From RGIG8306 sp964566025 (GTDB lineage Bacteria > Bacillota > Clostridia > Lachnospirales > Lachnospiraceae): a DNA stretch of 33,131 nucleotides. Numbering within the stretch: the stretch's first letter is position 1; each line of letters begins with the position of its first letter. The translations under genes were made by a program, and so were the position numbers. The stretch covers positions 1 through 33,131 of the forward strand of contig CAZMHF010000021.1 of the NCBI GenBank assembly GCA_964566025.1. Reading direction: 5' to 3'. The notes under the pieces were generated by a model. The model had not been told where the DNA came from. It ran no database searches and worked only from the letters and a program-made list of their open reading frames with translations. Below are positions 17,022 through 24,192 of this stretch, one piece after another.

Positions 17022-18107
17022 CTATACATTGATAATTTGGTTTCCTGCCGCCTTCATCAAACGATTCATAACGGATTTAGCTAATGAGGCATACCCTGTT
17101 GTCTGCAATGCTTCGCAAAAAATATAGCTTGCTCCTATTGTATCACAATCACGCAATTTCCCATATAAATTGTGCGCGATCTCCGAGGCTTTCCCTTGGC
17201 TTCCCAGTGACATGATGGTCACGTTGTCTGTTTGGTTTAATGGTTGATACGCTTTTATATTTTCATCAAATGCCAAAATCGCCACCTGTTGTTTATCGTT
17301 TTGTGGTTTTTCTAATCTCTTTTCTATTTCATCGCAAATATAATTTGCCGTAGCAACGCTATCACCATTTATTAAAAACATTTTCCCTTTTGGCGCATAA
17401 TGACGATACTTCATACCCGGTGCTTTCGGACGAATGGTCATCTCACCTTCTTCTAACAAAGACGGGTCTACCGATATGTCACCAATCACCTCTTTTGCCA
17501 TTTGAAGTGTCACATACCCTGGTCTTAATAAACATGGCATCTCTTCCGTAACATCGATAATGGTTGATTCAATCCCTAGCCCTGACTCCTTGCCATCAAT
17601 AATACAATCAATACGGCCAAACATATCCTCTTTTACATGCTCTACACTTGTAGGGCTTGGTCTTCCTGACAAATTGGCGCTTGGCGCTGCAATTGGTACG
17701 CCTGCTTGTTCAATTAGCTTTAAAGCACTCTCACACGCTGGCATACGGATGGCCACCGTATCAAGCCCACCTGTTGTCTCTTTTGGTATCAACTCACTCT
17801 TTTTGAATACGAGTGTTAATGGCCCTGGCCAAAAAGCATTCATCAATAACTGTGCTTTCTCTGGTATTTCCAGCACCAATCTATCTATATCGCTCATCTT
17901 TGCAATATGTACAATCAAGGGATTGTCGCTTGGCCGACCTTTCGCTTTATATATTTTTATAGCCGCTTCTTTGTCTAAGGCATTTGCGCCTAGTCCATAC
18001 ACGGTTTCGGTTGGAAATGCGACTAATCCGCCGTCTCGTATAATATCAGAGGCGCGATTACTCTTGACGGCTTTTAGGATTTCATCCTCGCTTATGATTA
18101 ATGTCAT
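17022..18107 (-). CDS. L-threonylcarbamoyladenylate synthase (Sua5/TsaC2, long form)
   Basis: A 361-aa protein with the YrdC/Sua5 fold first (LVAFPTETVYGLGANA, YKAKGRPSDNPLIVHI, IAAPSANLSGRPSPTSVEHV) and then the C-terminal Sua5 domain (from about residue 245). It makes threonylcarbamoyl-AMP from Thr, bicarbonate and ATP, the first step toward t6A37 in tRNAs reading ANN codons. The tsaB, tsaD and tsaE genes are elsewhere. The start was placed at 18107, because AGGA lies 7 nt before this ATG while the earlier ATG at 18134 has no clear ribosome-binding site. It follows the GH18 gene closely and precedes the ywlE-type gene by 12 nt. Confidence 0.93.
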   Translation of the reverse strand: MTLIISEDEILKAVKSNRASDIIRDGGLVAFPTETVYGLGANALDKEAAIKIYKAKGRPSDNPLIVHIAKMSDIDRLVLEIPEKAQLLMNAFWPGPLTLVFKKSELIPKETTGGLDTVAIRMPACESALKLIEQAGVPIAAPSANLSGRPSPTSVEHVKEDMFGRIDCIIDGKESGLGIESTIIDVTEEMPCLLRPGYVTLQMAKEVIGDISVDPSLLEEGEMTIRPKAPGMKYRHYAPKGKMFLINGDSVATANYICDEIEKRLEKPQNDKQQVAILAFDENIKAYQPLNQTDNVTIMSLGSQGKASEIAHNLYGKLRDCDTIGASYIFCEALQTTGYASLAKSVMNRLMKAAGNQIINV

Positions 18108-18136
18108 ATATATGTCCTGTTCTTTTTTGATCATTA

Positions 18137-19918
18137 TTAACCACTAAAACCAGTAAAGCGCTGCGCTTTGCTATATTTTTTAATCAATGGCCATACATCC
18201 TCTGTCTCTAAGCCTAATTTCCAACACGCCAATCCCGCCAAATTCTGCTCGTCACCATATTGAATTTTCGCTTCTAATGATTTGATATCCTCTAACCACA
18301 TACGATATTTGTAGCCTTCTAGTTCGTACTCACCAAAATATTGGTTTTCCTCTTCTAGCCATTTGATATCCTCACAATACGAAGTCAACAACGCCTTCGA
18401 CGTCGCCATATTTTTGGATTCTGATGTTAAAATGCCTTTGCCCCAAGTGGCATCTTCGTATAAGTCACTATCTAACATAGATGCATCTGCTTGTTCAAAT
18501 CTCCACAATCTCGTGTAAAATGGAATCGCATTAATCACTTTGTTTGCTGGGACTTCTTTTAATGTATTATCAATTCCCTCTTTTACAAATGGCAAAGAAG
18601 CTGTTGAGCCTGGCTTGCTTCCGTTGTAGTGCTCATCATATCCCATAATAATAACATAGTCTGCAATATCGCCTTGCTCTGCGCGATTATAAAACATGTT
18701 GTATGCAGCTGGTACATAATTGTCAATTGAAAGAATAATCTTTTCTGTACGGCAAGCAATTGAAAGTTCTCTTAAAAATTCTACATAATGTGTACCACAT
18801 TCTGAAGATAGCGCTTCAAAATCAACATTTAGTCCATCTATTCCAAACGCTTTTACCTCACCTATAAGCTGTGAAATCATATTTTGCCTTGCTTTGTATG
18901 AAGAAAGAAGCTTCACATTGTCAAGTCCTGTTGCATAGTTGATATTCTCTACTAAAGCCCATACTTGCAAGCCTTTTTCATGAGCAATATCAACGAATTC
19001 TTTATCGGCAATTGAACGAATTGTGCCTTCATTATCTGTAACGGAATACCACGTTGGAGAAATAACATTCATCGCATCTGCTTTTTCGATAAACGCCAAA
19101 AAATCACCTGGTGTTTGTTTCTCAAAAATCTGATACCAGCCTAAACATATCGGAGTATCTTTTGTAAGAGATGGCATGCGCACTTTTTCGTAATTTGTTT
19201 CGTTTTTTGCTGCAAACTTCTCTCCAACCGCTTCATTTGAAATAAATCCTTTGATACCTCGCGGTGTCATAACATAGCTCCAATCTTCCCATCTTGCAAT
19301 GACAATCAATACTTCGTCCATCGCAACATCTTCTAAAATATCACTCTTGATGCTTCCTTTTTCGCGAATAACACCTTCTTGAATCACCTTGGTGAACTCA
19401 ATATCACTTTCAAAATCCGTTGTCACCCATACACGTTTTGGGTTTTCTAACACCTGAAACTCAACAGGCGAAAACGGTTCAATAAAGGACAAGCTAATAT
19501 ACAATGCGTCTTCTTTCTCGATAATATACGCATATGATGTCGCCTTAAATTCGTCTCCTTCATAATAGCCCTTCTCTCCTGGAACAAACCTCTCCAAATG
19601 ATAAGGCATCATATAAAGAACACTTGCTTGCTCTGTATCATAATAAAAACGGTCATTAATCGAATCTTGCACAAAATCAAGACTTAGATAAATTTCTCCG
19701 TCAATATAATAGGCTTTTTCCTCTGTCACTTCATGATTTAGCAATAAAATCATCTCATCTTGTGCAAGTGTGCCCCAGTATTTATTCATGTCCTTATAGG
19801 TTGTACTCGCTTGATTTTTTCGATACGCATCATAACCAAAATAAGCAGCAACCCCCGCACCTATAATGATTAGCCCCACAATAATAATAAATATTATATT
19901 TCCAATTTTCTCTCTCAT
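18137..19918 (-). CDS. Membrane-anchored GH18-type glycosidase-like protein with SH3-like region
   Basis: A 593-aa protein. A membrane segment lies at about residues 6-28. Residues about 40-170 look like a copper-amine-oxidase/stalk-type beta domain (YIDGEIYLSLDFV), about 180-235 like a bacterial SH3 domain (WEDWSYVMTPRGIKGFI), and about 255-580 like the GH18 TIM barrel. The catalytic signature is present as DGLNVDFEAL (Asp-x4-Asp-x-Glu), with the later YDEHY and WKLG typical of the YaaH/SleL-like branch. Such enzymes cut GlcNAc-containing polymers such as peptidoglycan; the true substrate is unknown. The second ATG (19918) is preferred: AAGGAG is 8 nt upstream, but only 2 nt from the first ATG. 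Confidence 0.82.
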   Translation of the reverse strand: MREKIGNIIFIIIVGLIIIGAGVAAYFGYDAYRKNQASTTYKDMNKYWGTLAQDEMILLLNHEVTEEKAYYIDGEIYLSLDFVQDSINDRFYYDTEQASVLYMMPYHLERFVPGEKGYYEGDEFKATSYAYIIEKEDALYISLSFIEPFSPVEFQVLENPKRVWVTTDFESDIEFTKVIQEGVIREKGSIKSDILEDVAMDEVLIVIARWEDWSYVMTPRGIKGFISNEAVGEKFAAKNETNYEKVRMPSLTKDTPICLGWYQIFEKQTPGDFLAFIEKADAMNVISPTWYSVTDNEGTIRSIADKEFVDIAHEKGLQVWALVENINYATGLDNVKLLSSYKARQNMISQLIGEVKAFGIDGLNVDFEALSSECGTHYVEFLRELSIACRTEKIILSIDNYVPAAYNMFYNRAEQGDIADYVIIMGYDEHYNGSKPGSTASLPFVKEGIDNTLKEVPANKVINAIPFYTRLWRFEQADASMLDSDLYEDATWGKGILTSESKNMATSKALLTSYCEDIKWLEEENQYFGEYELEGYKYRMWLEDIKSLEAKIQYGDEQNLAGLACWKLGLETEDVWPLIKKYSKAQRFTGFSG

Positions 19919-19943
19919 ATTCATTACTCCTTACGTTCTTTCT

Positions 19944-19972
19944 AGTATATCATAAAATCAAAGATAGGTGAA
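19944..19972 (-). promoter_or_regulatory. Promoter of the GH18-sua5-ywlE-rpiB-comEB operon
   Basis: On the minus strand TTCACC (19967-19972), 17 nt, then the extended -10 TGATATACT (TATACT at 19944-19949), 26 nt before the preferred start. Confidence 0.6.
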
Positions 19973-20012
19973 GTCGTTTTTTCTGAATATATGCGGGCGG
20001 AGGAATTGCAAA

Positions 20013-20055
20013 TTTAACCTCCCAAGGAAGTAGCGAAGCGGATTTCGAGTATCCG
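20013..20055 (-). repeat. Dispersed repeat, copy 2 (mosaic)
   Basis: Read on the minus strand, the first 28 bases (20055 down to 20028) equal copy 1 at 10579-10606. The 19 bases 20031 down to 20013 match window positions 56-74 with one mismatch. This copy therefore joins two sequences found separately elsewhere in the window. It lies upstream of the GH18 promoter. Confidence 0.75.
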
Positions 20056-20123
20056 CATTGACTTGTCGCATTTTTATTTCAGCTAATTCTTTTAGTAACC
20101 AATTGCTGTTATCCACTAGGGAA

Positions 20124-20253
20124 TATTTTGAAATAGCCCACATCCGCAGAATGGGAGAGGGCTATTTTGAAATAGCCCTCCCCGCAGGATGGAGAGGGCT
20201 ATTTTGAAATAGTCCTCCCCGCAGGATGGGGGAGGGCTATTTCTGGGCTTCTC
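20124..20253. repeat. Tandem array of ~38-nt palindromic repeats
   Basis: Three full units (20124-20162, 20163-20199, 20200-20237) and part of a fourth begin with TATTTTGAAATAG and end in GGAGAGGGC or a close variant. Adjacent units form GAGGGCTATT/AATAGCCCTC hairpins, alternating with CCTCCCC/GGGGGAGG hairpins. There is no spacer of unrelated sequence between units, so it is not a CRISPR array. Confidence 0.85.
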
Positions 20254-20632
20254 TTCTTTTCTTTCTTTTTTTCTTTTACGGGAATAATACCGTCTTTTGT
20301 TATAAGATAATTTTCGTAATATATTATCTTGCGTTAATGTTATGTTATGTCATATCTTATCTTATATAGCATCTCCTCCTTTTCTAATGTTTCTAAGATT
20401 TCATGCTTTTTGATCTCCCAATTATCATATCTATCTGCATAAAATCTTTATGAGTTTTGGCAGAGCTTAGCCTAACTCTTGTCATAAGATTATCTTCTAA
20501 ACCATGACTTTTCAAGATGCTTTTCGCTCTTTTTTTGTGTTTTCTCTCATTTTCTTTAATTTTCTTTTTTTTTCAACACAAGTGGTAAATAAATAGGATA
20601 CTCTTTTTACAAAATGTTAAGAACTCTTTCAC
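20254..20632. other. Gene-free A/T-rich stretch
   Basis: No convincing reading frame on either strand. The plus strand is pyrimidine-rich (long CTTTTCTTT runs). One inverted repeat, AAGATAAT (20304-20311) with ATTATCTT (20323-20330), is visible; its function is unknown. It may include upstream control sequence for mecA. Confidence 0.5.
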
Positions 20633-20661
20633 TTGTTTTTTTCACAGTCTCAAGGTATACT
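20633..20661 (+). promoter_or_regulatory. Candidate mecA promoter
   Basis: TTGTTT (20633-20638), 17 nt, TATACT (20656-20661), ending 31 nt before the ATG. The -35 is only half consensus. Confidence 0.5.
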
Positions 20662-20692
20662 ATTCACACCATTTGAAAGGAGACTAGACTCT

Positions 20693-21370
20693 ATGAAGTT
20701 TGAACGAATCAGTGATACACAAATTAAATGTCTTATAACCAATACTGATCTTCTAAAATATAAGATTGATATCAATACGTTTTCTTACGGTTCTGACCAT
20801 GCTCGCCGTCTTTTTACCGAAATCATTCAAGAAGCACAAACCACGTTTGATTTCCCATTAAATGAGCATGATTTATATACCATTGAAGCAATCCCTATGT
20901 CACACAACAGCATTGCTATTTTTATTACCCAAGTTGACGACCCTGAGCTTCTTGATTCGCGCTTTTCAAAGTTCTCGGAAGACTTATCTCCTACTTCATC
21001 TCAAAATGATTCTTCAGAGGAATCATTTCTCGATAAACTTAACGCCTATTTGGAGGGAGATATTCCAGTCTCTCTTTCACCAGATCGTGTATGCCTATTT
21101 AACAGTTTAGATGAAGCGATTTCTTTTTCAAAACTACTTGTAAATTACACTTGTATTTGGGATAGCCTCTTATATAAAAAGCAACAGGCAAAACAATATG
21201 CTTTATTGCTCAATTTAAATCTAGGCGAATCCACACAACTTGCTCTGGATAATTTATTAACTGAGTTTTCATTTTTCAAGGAATTAGATTATTCCAATCT
21301 TGCTTACCTTAATGAGCATTTTGAACTTATGATCAATGACCAAGCGCATGTCCGTTTATCAAAAATATAA
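20693..21370 (+). CDS. mecA: Adaptor protein MecA
   Basis: A 225-aa protein matching MecA: MKFERISDTQIKCLITNTDL at the start, then LFTEIIQEAQTTFDFPL, an acidic Ser-rich linker (about 100-120), and the C-terminal ClpC-binding domain (about 140-220, RVCLFNSLDEAISFSKLL). MecA delivers substrates to the ClpC unfoldase and activates it. It acts in proteolysis and, in B. subtilis, competence control. The start at 20693 is chosen from homology and from AAGGAG 10 nt upstream; an in-frame TTG at 20633 falls inside the promoter. It is a single-gene transcript with its own terminator. Confidence 0.92.
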   Translation: MKFERISDTQIKCLITNTDLLKYKIDINTFSYGSDHARRLFTEIIQEAQTTFDFPLNEHDLYTIEAIPMSHNSIAIFITQVDDPELLDSRFSKFSEDLSPTSSQNDSSEESFLDKLNAYLEGDIPVSLSPDRVCLFNSLDEAISFSKLLVNYTCIWDSLLYKKQQAKQYALLLNLNLGESTQLALDNLLTEFSFFKELDYSNLAYLNEHFELMINDQAHVRLSKI

Positions 21371-21387
21371 CAGTCTCCAATAAAAAG

Positions 21388-21415
21388 CGACACCTTTTTG
21401 GAAGGTGTCGTTTTT
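21388..21415 (+). terminator. Intrinsic terminator of mecA
   Basis: A 9-bp stem CGACACCTT/AAGGTGTCG (21388-21396 with 21402-21410) followed by TTTTT. The A-run before it could also serve the opposite strand. Confidence 0.9.
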
Positions 21416-21431
21416 CTTTCATAACACGTAC

Positions 21432-21635
21432 TTATGCATTTTTATTTGCTAGATACTCATTGAGTGTGTCAATGATTTTATCTGCATCCATACCATGTAC
21501 AAATGCCGCGTCTTCTAATGACTCACCACGTGCAGATGGACATCCTAAACAATGCATTCCTGAAGCCATAAGAATTGGTGCAATACCTGGATCTACATTA
21601 AGCAAATCGCTAATAATCATATCTTTCGTTACCAT
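21432..21635 (-). CDS. DUF1858 domain protein
   Basis: A 67-aa protein that is one DUF1858 domain (hybrid-cluster-protein-associated disulfide domain): MVTKDMIISDLLNVDPGIA, then GMHCLGCPSARGESLEDAA with a Cys-x2-Cys pair at about residues 29-32, and a C-terminal helix. The two Cys could form a redox disulfide or bind a metal; the biochemical role is not established. It is common in anaerobes as a stand-alone gene or fused to redox domains. It is divergent from the PFL locus with about 190 nt between starts. A GGAGG precedes ATG. Confidence 0.88.
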   Translation of the reverse strand: MVTKDMIISDLLNVDPGIAPILMASGMHCLGCPSARGESLEDAAFVHGMDADKIIDTLNEYLANKNA

Positions 21636-21682
21636 AATAAATAACCTCCATTTTTAGGGTTGACGAATTATCGCCTTTCCAC

Positions 21683-21711
21683 ATTATAATACCAATTTGA
21701 TTTGTGTGCAA
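21683..21711 (-). promoter_or_regulatory. Promoter of the DUF1858 gene
   Basis: On the minus strand TTGCAC (21706-21711), 17 nt, TATAAT (21683-21688), 47 nt before the ATG. Confidence 0.6.
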
Positions 21712-21733
21712 CTATAGTTTCTGAATAAAAAAC

Positions 21734-21775
21734 ATTCTTTTTGAAAATACCTCTTGATTAGAAGGCAAAAAGAAT
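21734..21775. promoter_or_regulatory. Inverted repeat upstream of pflB (operator candidate)
   Basis: ATTCTTTTTG (21734-21743) and CAAAAAGAAT (21766-21775) are perfect 10-bp arms 22 nt apart, with a smaller imperfect pairing CCTCTT/AGAAGG inside. It ends 17 nt before the pflB -10, so it covers the -35 area. It does not match the Rex consensus as I know it. Confidence 0.45.
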
Positions 21776-21792
21776 ATATATTAAATGAGTAC

Positions 21793-21798
21793 TATAAT
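21793..21798 (+). promoter_or_regulatory. -10 box of pflB
   Basis: TATAAT, 27 nt before the ATG. No recognisable -35 lies at 16-18 nt, which suggests an activator or an unusual arrangement. Confidence 0.5.
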
Positions 21799-21825
21799 TC
21801 AAAGTTACTGAAACAGGAGGGTGCT

Positions 21826-23934
21826 ATGAGAGAGCAATGGAATGGTTTTAAACGTGGTTCCTGGGAGAACGAAGTAAATGTTCGAGATTTTATCTTGGCA
21901 AATTACACTCCTTATGATGGTGATGACTCCTTTCTCTGCGGTCCTACTGATGCAACCATAGCGCTTTGGGATCAGGTTCTTGAGCTTTCCAAAAAAGAAC
22001 TCGAAGCAGGTGGCGTATTAGATATGGACACAAAAATCATATCAACCATCACATCACACGGCCCTGGTTATTTAAATAAAGAAAAAGAGAAAATTGTCGG
22101 ATTTCAAACTGACAAACCGTTCAAACGCTCTATGCAACCCTACGGTGGCATTCGTGTTGCAGCTAAATCCTGTGCTGACAACGGTTATACACTAGATAGC
22201 GAGGTCGAAGAATTTTTTACGGTTCATCGAAAGACACACAACGCTGGTGTTTTTGATGCCTACACCGATGAGATGAGGGCGGCACGCTCCAATCATATTA
22301 TTACGGGATTACCTGATGCTTACGGACGTGGTCGTATCATTGGTGATTATCGCCGCGTTGCTTTATATGGTGTTGATTTCCTAATCGAAGACAAAAAAAA
22401 TCAACTTCTATCAACAGGTGATGTTATGATTCCTGATGTTATTCGTGACCGCGAGGAAATGTCTGAACAGATTCGCGCCTTATATGATTTAAAAAAACTT
22501 GGCGAGATATATCAAATCGATTTATCTGCTCCCGCTAAAAACACACAGGAAGCCATTCAGTTCTTATATCTTGGCTACTTAGCTGCTGTAAAAGAGCAAA
22601 ATGGTGCAGCAATGAGTCTTGGTAGAACATCTACTTTCCTTGATATTTATGCACAGCGCGACTTAATTTCTGGAATTTTTACTGAAACGGAAATTCAAGA
22701 ATTTATTGACCATTTCATTATGAAATTGCGCCTTGTGAAATTCGCAAGAACACCTGAATACAACAAACTATTTTCTGGTGATCCTACTTGGGTAACTGAG
22801 TCACTCGCTGGTGTTGGCGTAGATGGTAGACATTTGACAACTAAAATGTCCTTCCGCTTCTTGCACACATTGGACAATTTAGGAACAGCACCTGAACCTA
22901 ACATGACGGTTTTATGGTCTACACGCCTACCACGCAACTTCAAAAATTATTGTGCGAAAATGTCTATCAAAACCTCCTCTATTCAATATGAAAATGATGA
23001 TTTGATGCGTCCCGTACATGGCGATGATTATGCGATTGCTTGTTGCGTTTCTTCTATGAAGATCGGAAAAGAGATGCAATTTTTCGGCGCCAGAGCCAAT
23101 CTAGCAAAATGTCTTCTCTATGCAATTAACGGTGGCGTTGATGAGGTTTCAAAAAAGCAAGTCGGCCCAAAATATCGTCCAATCACTTCCGAATATTTAG
23201 ATTATGATGAAGTAATGGATCGCTACATCGATATGATGGAATGGCTCGCCAAATTATATGTTAATACACTAAATATTATTCATTATATGCATGATAAATA
23301 TTGTTACGAAAAAATTCAAATGGCGCTCCACGACAAAAAAGTCAAACGCTATTTTGCTACGGGCATTGCTGGTTTATCAGTTGTTTCCGATTCTTTATCA
23401 GCAATCAAATATGCCAAAGTCAAAGTGATTCGTGATGAAAATGGCATTGCCATTGATTACAAGATCGAGGGTGACTTCCCGAAATACGGAAATGATGATG
23501 ATCGCGTTGATTTAATTGCCAATGGAATCGTAAAGCGTTTCCTTGGTATGATTCGTAAAAATCCTAAGTATCGCAACGCCGTTTCTACGATATCAATTTT
23601 AACGATTACCTCTAATGTCGTTTATGGAAACCACACTGGTTCTACACCAGATGGTCGTTTATATAAGCAACCATTTGCACCTGGTGCAAACCCTATGCAC
23701 GGACGTGACACACACGGGGCCATCGCCTCACTAGCTTCCGTTGCTAAGCTTCCTTTCTCTAGTGCAAAGGACGGCATTTCCAATACATTTTCTATTGTCC
23801 CTGGTGCTCTTGGCAAGGACGATGAGATTTTCGTTGGTGACCTTGATTATGCAATCGAAATTGATTGCATCGGTGATTCTGCTTGCAAAATCCCGAACCT
23901 TATGGAAGGACTAGATACTGATAACCCAAACTAA
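21826..23934 (+). CDS. pflB: Pyruvate formate-lyase, large catalytic part without the glycyl-radical domain
   Basis: A 702-aa protein covering the ten-stranded barrel of pyruvate formate-lyase, which splits pyruvate with CoA into acetyl-CoA and formate. The N-terminus (WNGFKRGSWENEVNVRDFI) and the active-site pair Cys406-Cys407 in DDYAIACCVSSM, followed by MQFFGARANLAK, match E. coli PflB (Cys418-419). It ends with a 37-residue tail (two Cys, many Asp/Glu) after PGALGKD, at a TAA, and lacks the RVSGYAV glycyl-radical motif that all complete PFLs carry. That domain is the next gene. The start at 21826 has AGGAGG 6 nt upstream; in-frame codons before it lie in the promoter region. Confidence 0.93.
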   Translation: MREQWNGFKRGSWENEVNVRDFILANYTPYDGDDSFLCGPTDATIALWDQVLELSKKELEAGGVLDMDTKIISTITSHGPGYLNKEKEKIVGFQTDKPFKRSMQPYGGIRVAAKSCADNGYTLDSEVEEFFTVHRKTHNAGVFDAYTDEMRAARSNHIITGLPDAYGRGRIIGDYRRVALYGVDFLIEDKKNQLLSTGDVMIPDVIRDREEMSEQIRALYDLKKLGEIYQIDLSAPAKNTQEAIQFLYLGYLAAVKEQNGAAMSLGRTSTFLDIYAQRDLISGIFTETEIQEFIDHFIMKLRLVKFARTPEYNKLFSGDPTWVTESLAGVGVDGRHLTTKMSFRFLHTLDNLGTAPEPNMTVLWSTRLPRNFKNYCAKMSIKTSSIQYENDDLMRPVHGDDYAIACCVSSMKIGKEMQFFGARANLAKCLLYAINGGVDEVSKKQVGPKYRPITSEYLDYDEVMDRYIDMMEWLAKLYVNTLNIIHYMHDKYCYEKIQMALHDKKVKRYFATGIAGLSVVSDSLSAIKYAKVKVIRDENGIAIDYKIEGDFPKYGNDDDRVDLIANGIVKRFLGMIRKNPKYRNAVSTISILTITSNVVYGNHTGSTPDGRLYKQPFAPGANPMHGRDTHGAIASLASVAKLPFSSAKDGISNTFSIVPGALGKDDEIFVGDLDYAIEIDCIGDSACKIPNLMEGLDTDNPN

Positions 23935-23949
23935 ATAGGAGGTAGAACA

Positions 23950-24192
23950 ATGGATATTAGTCAAAAGCAAATTGATAATTTAGTAGATATGTTGGATGGT
24001 TATGTGGCGAGTGGTGGCCATCACCTTAATGTTAATGTTCTTTCACGCGAAATGCTAATTGATGCGCAAAAGCATCCTGAAAAGTATCCTCAACTTACTA
24101 TTCGAATTTCTGGATACGCTGTTAATTTCAATAAATTAAAAAAAGAGCAGCAGGATGATGTGATTGCAAGAACGTTTCATACACATATATGA
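23950..24192 (+). CDS. Separate glycyl-radical domain of pyruvate formate-lyase (GrcA/YfiD-like)
   Basis: An 80-aa protein equal to the last part of PFL: a short new N-terminal helix, DMLDGYVASGGHHLNVNVL, HPEKYPQLTIRISGYAVNFN with the radical glycine at residue 55, and EQQDDVIARTF. By homology PflA would take a hydrogen from this Gly, and the radical would pass to Cys407/Cys406 of the large protein. The gene has its own AGGAGG (23937-23942) 7 nt before ATG, 15 nt after the pflB stop, and in the same frame. It overlaps pflA by 4 nt. E. coli YfiD/GrcA is a similar free domain that repairs oxygen-cleaved PFL; here it appears to be the only such domain in the locus. Confidence 0.92.
   Translation: MDISQKQIDNLVDMLDGYVASGGHHLNVNVLSREMLIDAQKHPEKYPQLTIRISGYAVNFNKLKKEQQDDVIARTFHTHI

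Noticed and set aside
19958..20143. 61-codon minus-strand open frame before the GH18 gene
   Set aside because: It starts inside the tandem hairpin array, crosses the dispersed repeat and covers the GH18 promoter; no ribosome-binding site.
20124..20253. Tandem repeats considered as a CRISPR array
   Set aside because: Units touch each other with no unique spacers, differ from one another, and no cas gene is nearby.
20254..20632. Search for a T-box, riboswitch or small RNA in the gene-free stretch before mecA
   Set aside because: Only A/T- and pyrimidine-rich sequence with one short inverted repeat; nothing with a recognisable RNA fold.
21826..24192. pflB and the next gene considered as a pseudogene broken by a stop codon
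   Set aside because: The second part has a perfect AGGAGG and ATG, a new N-terminal helix and an ATGA overlap with pflA, and both parts keep all catalytic residues. Decay would not produce this, though an alignment is needed to close the question.
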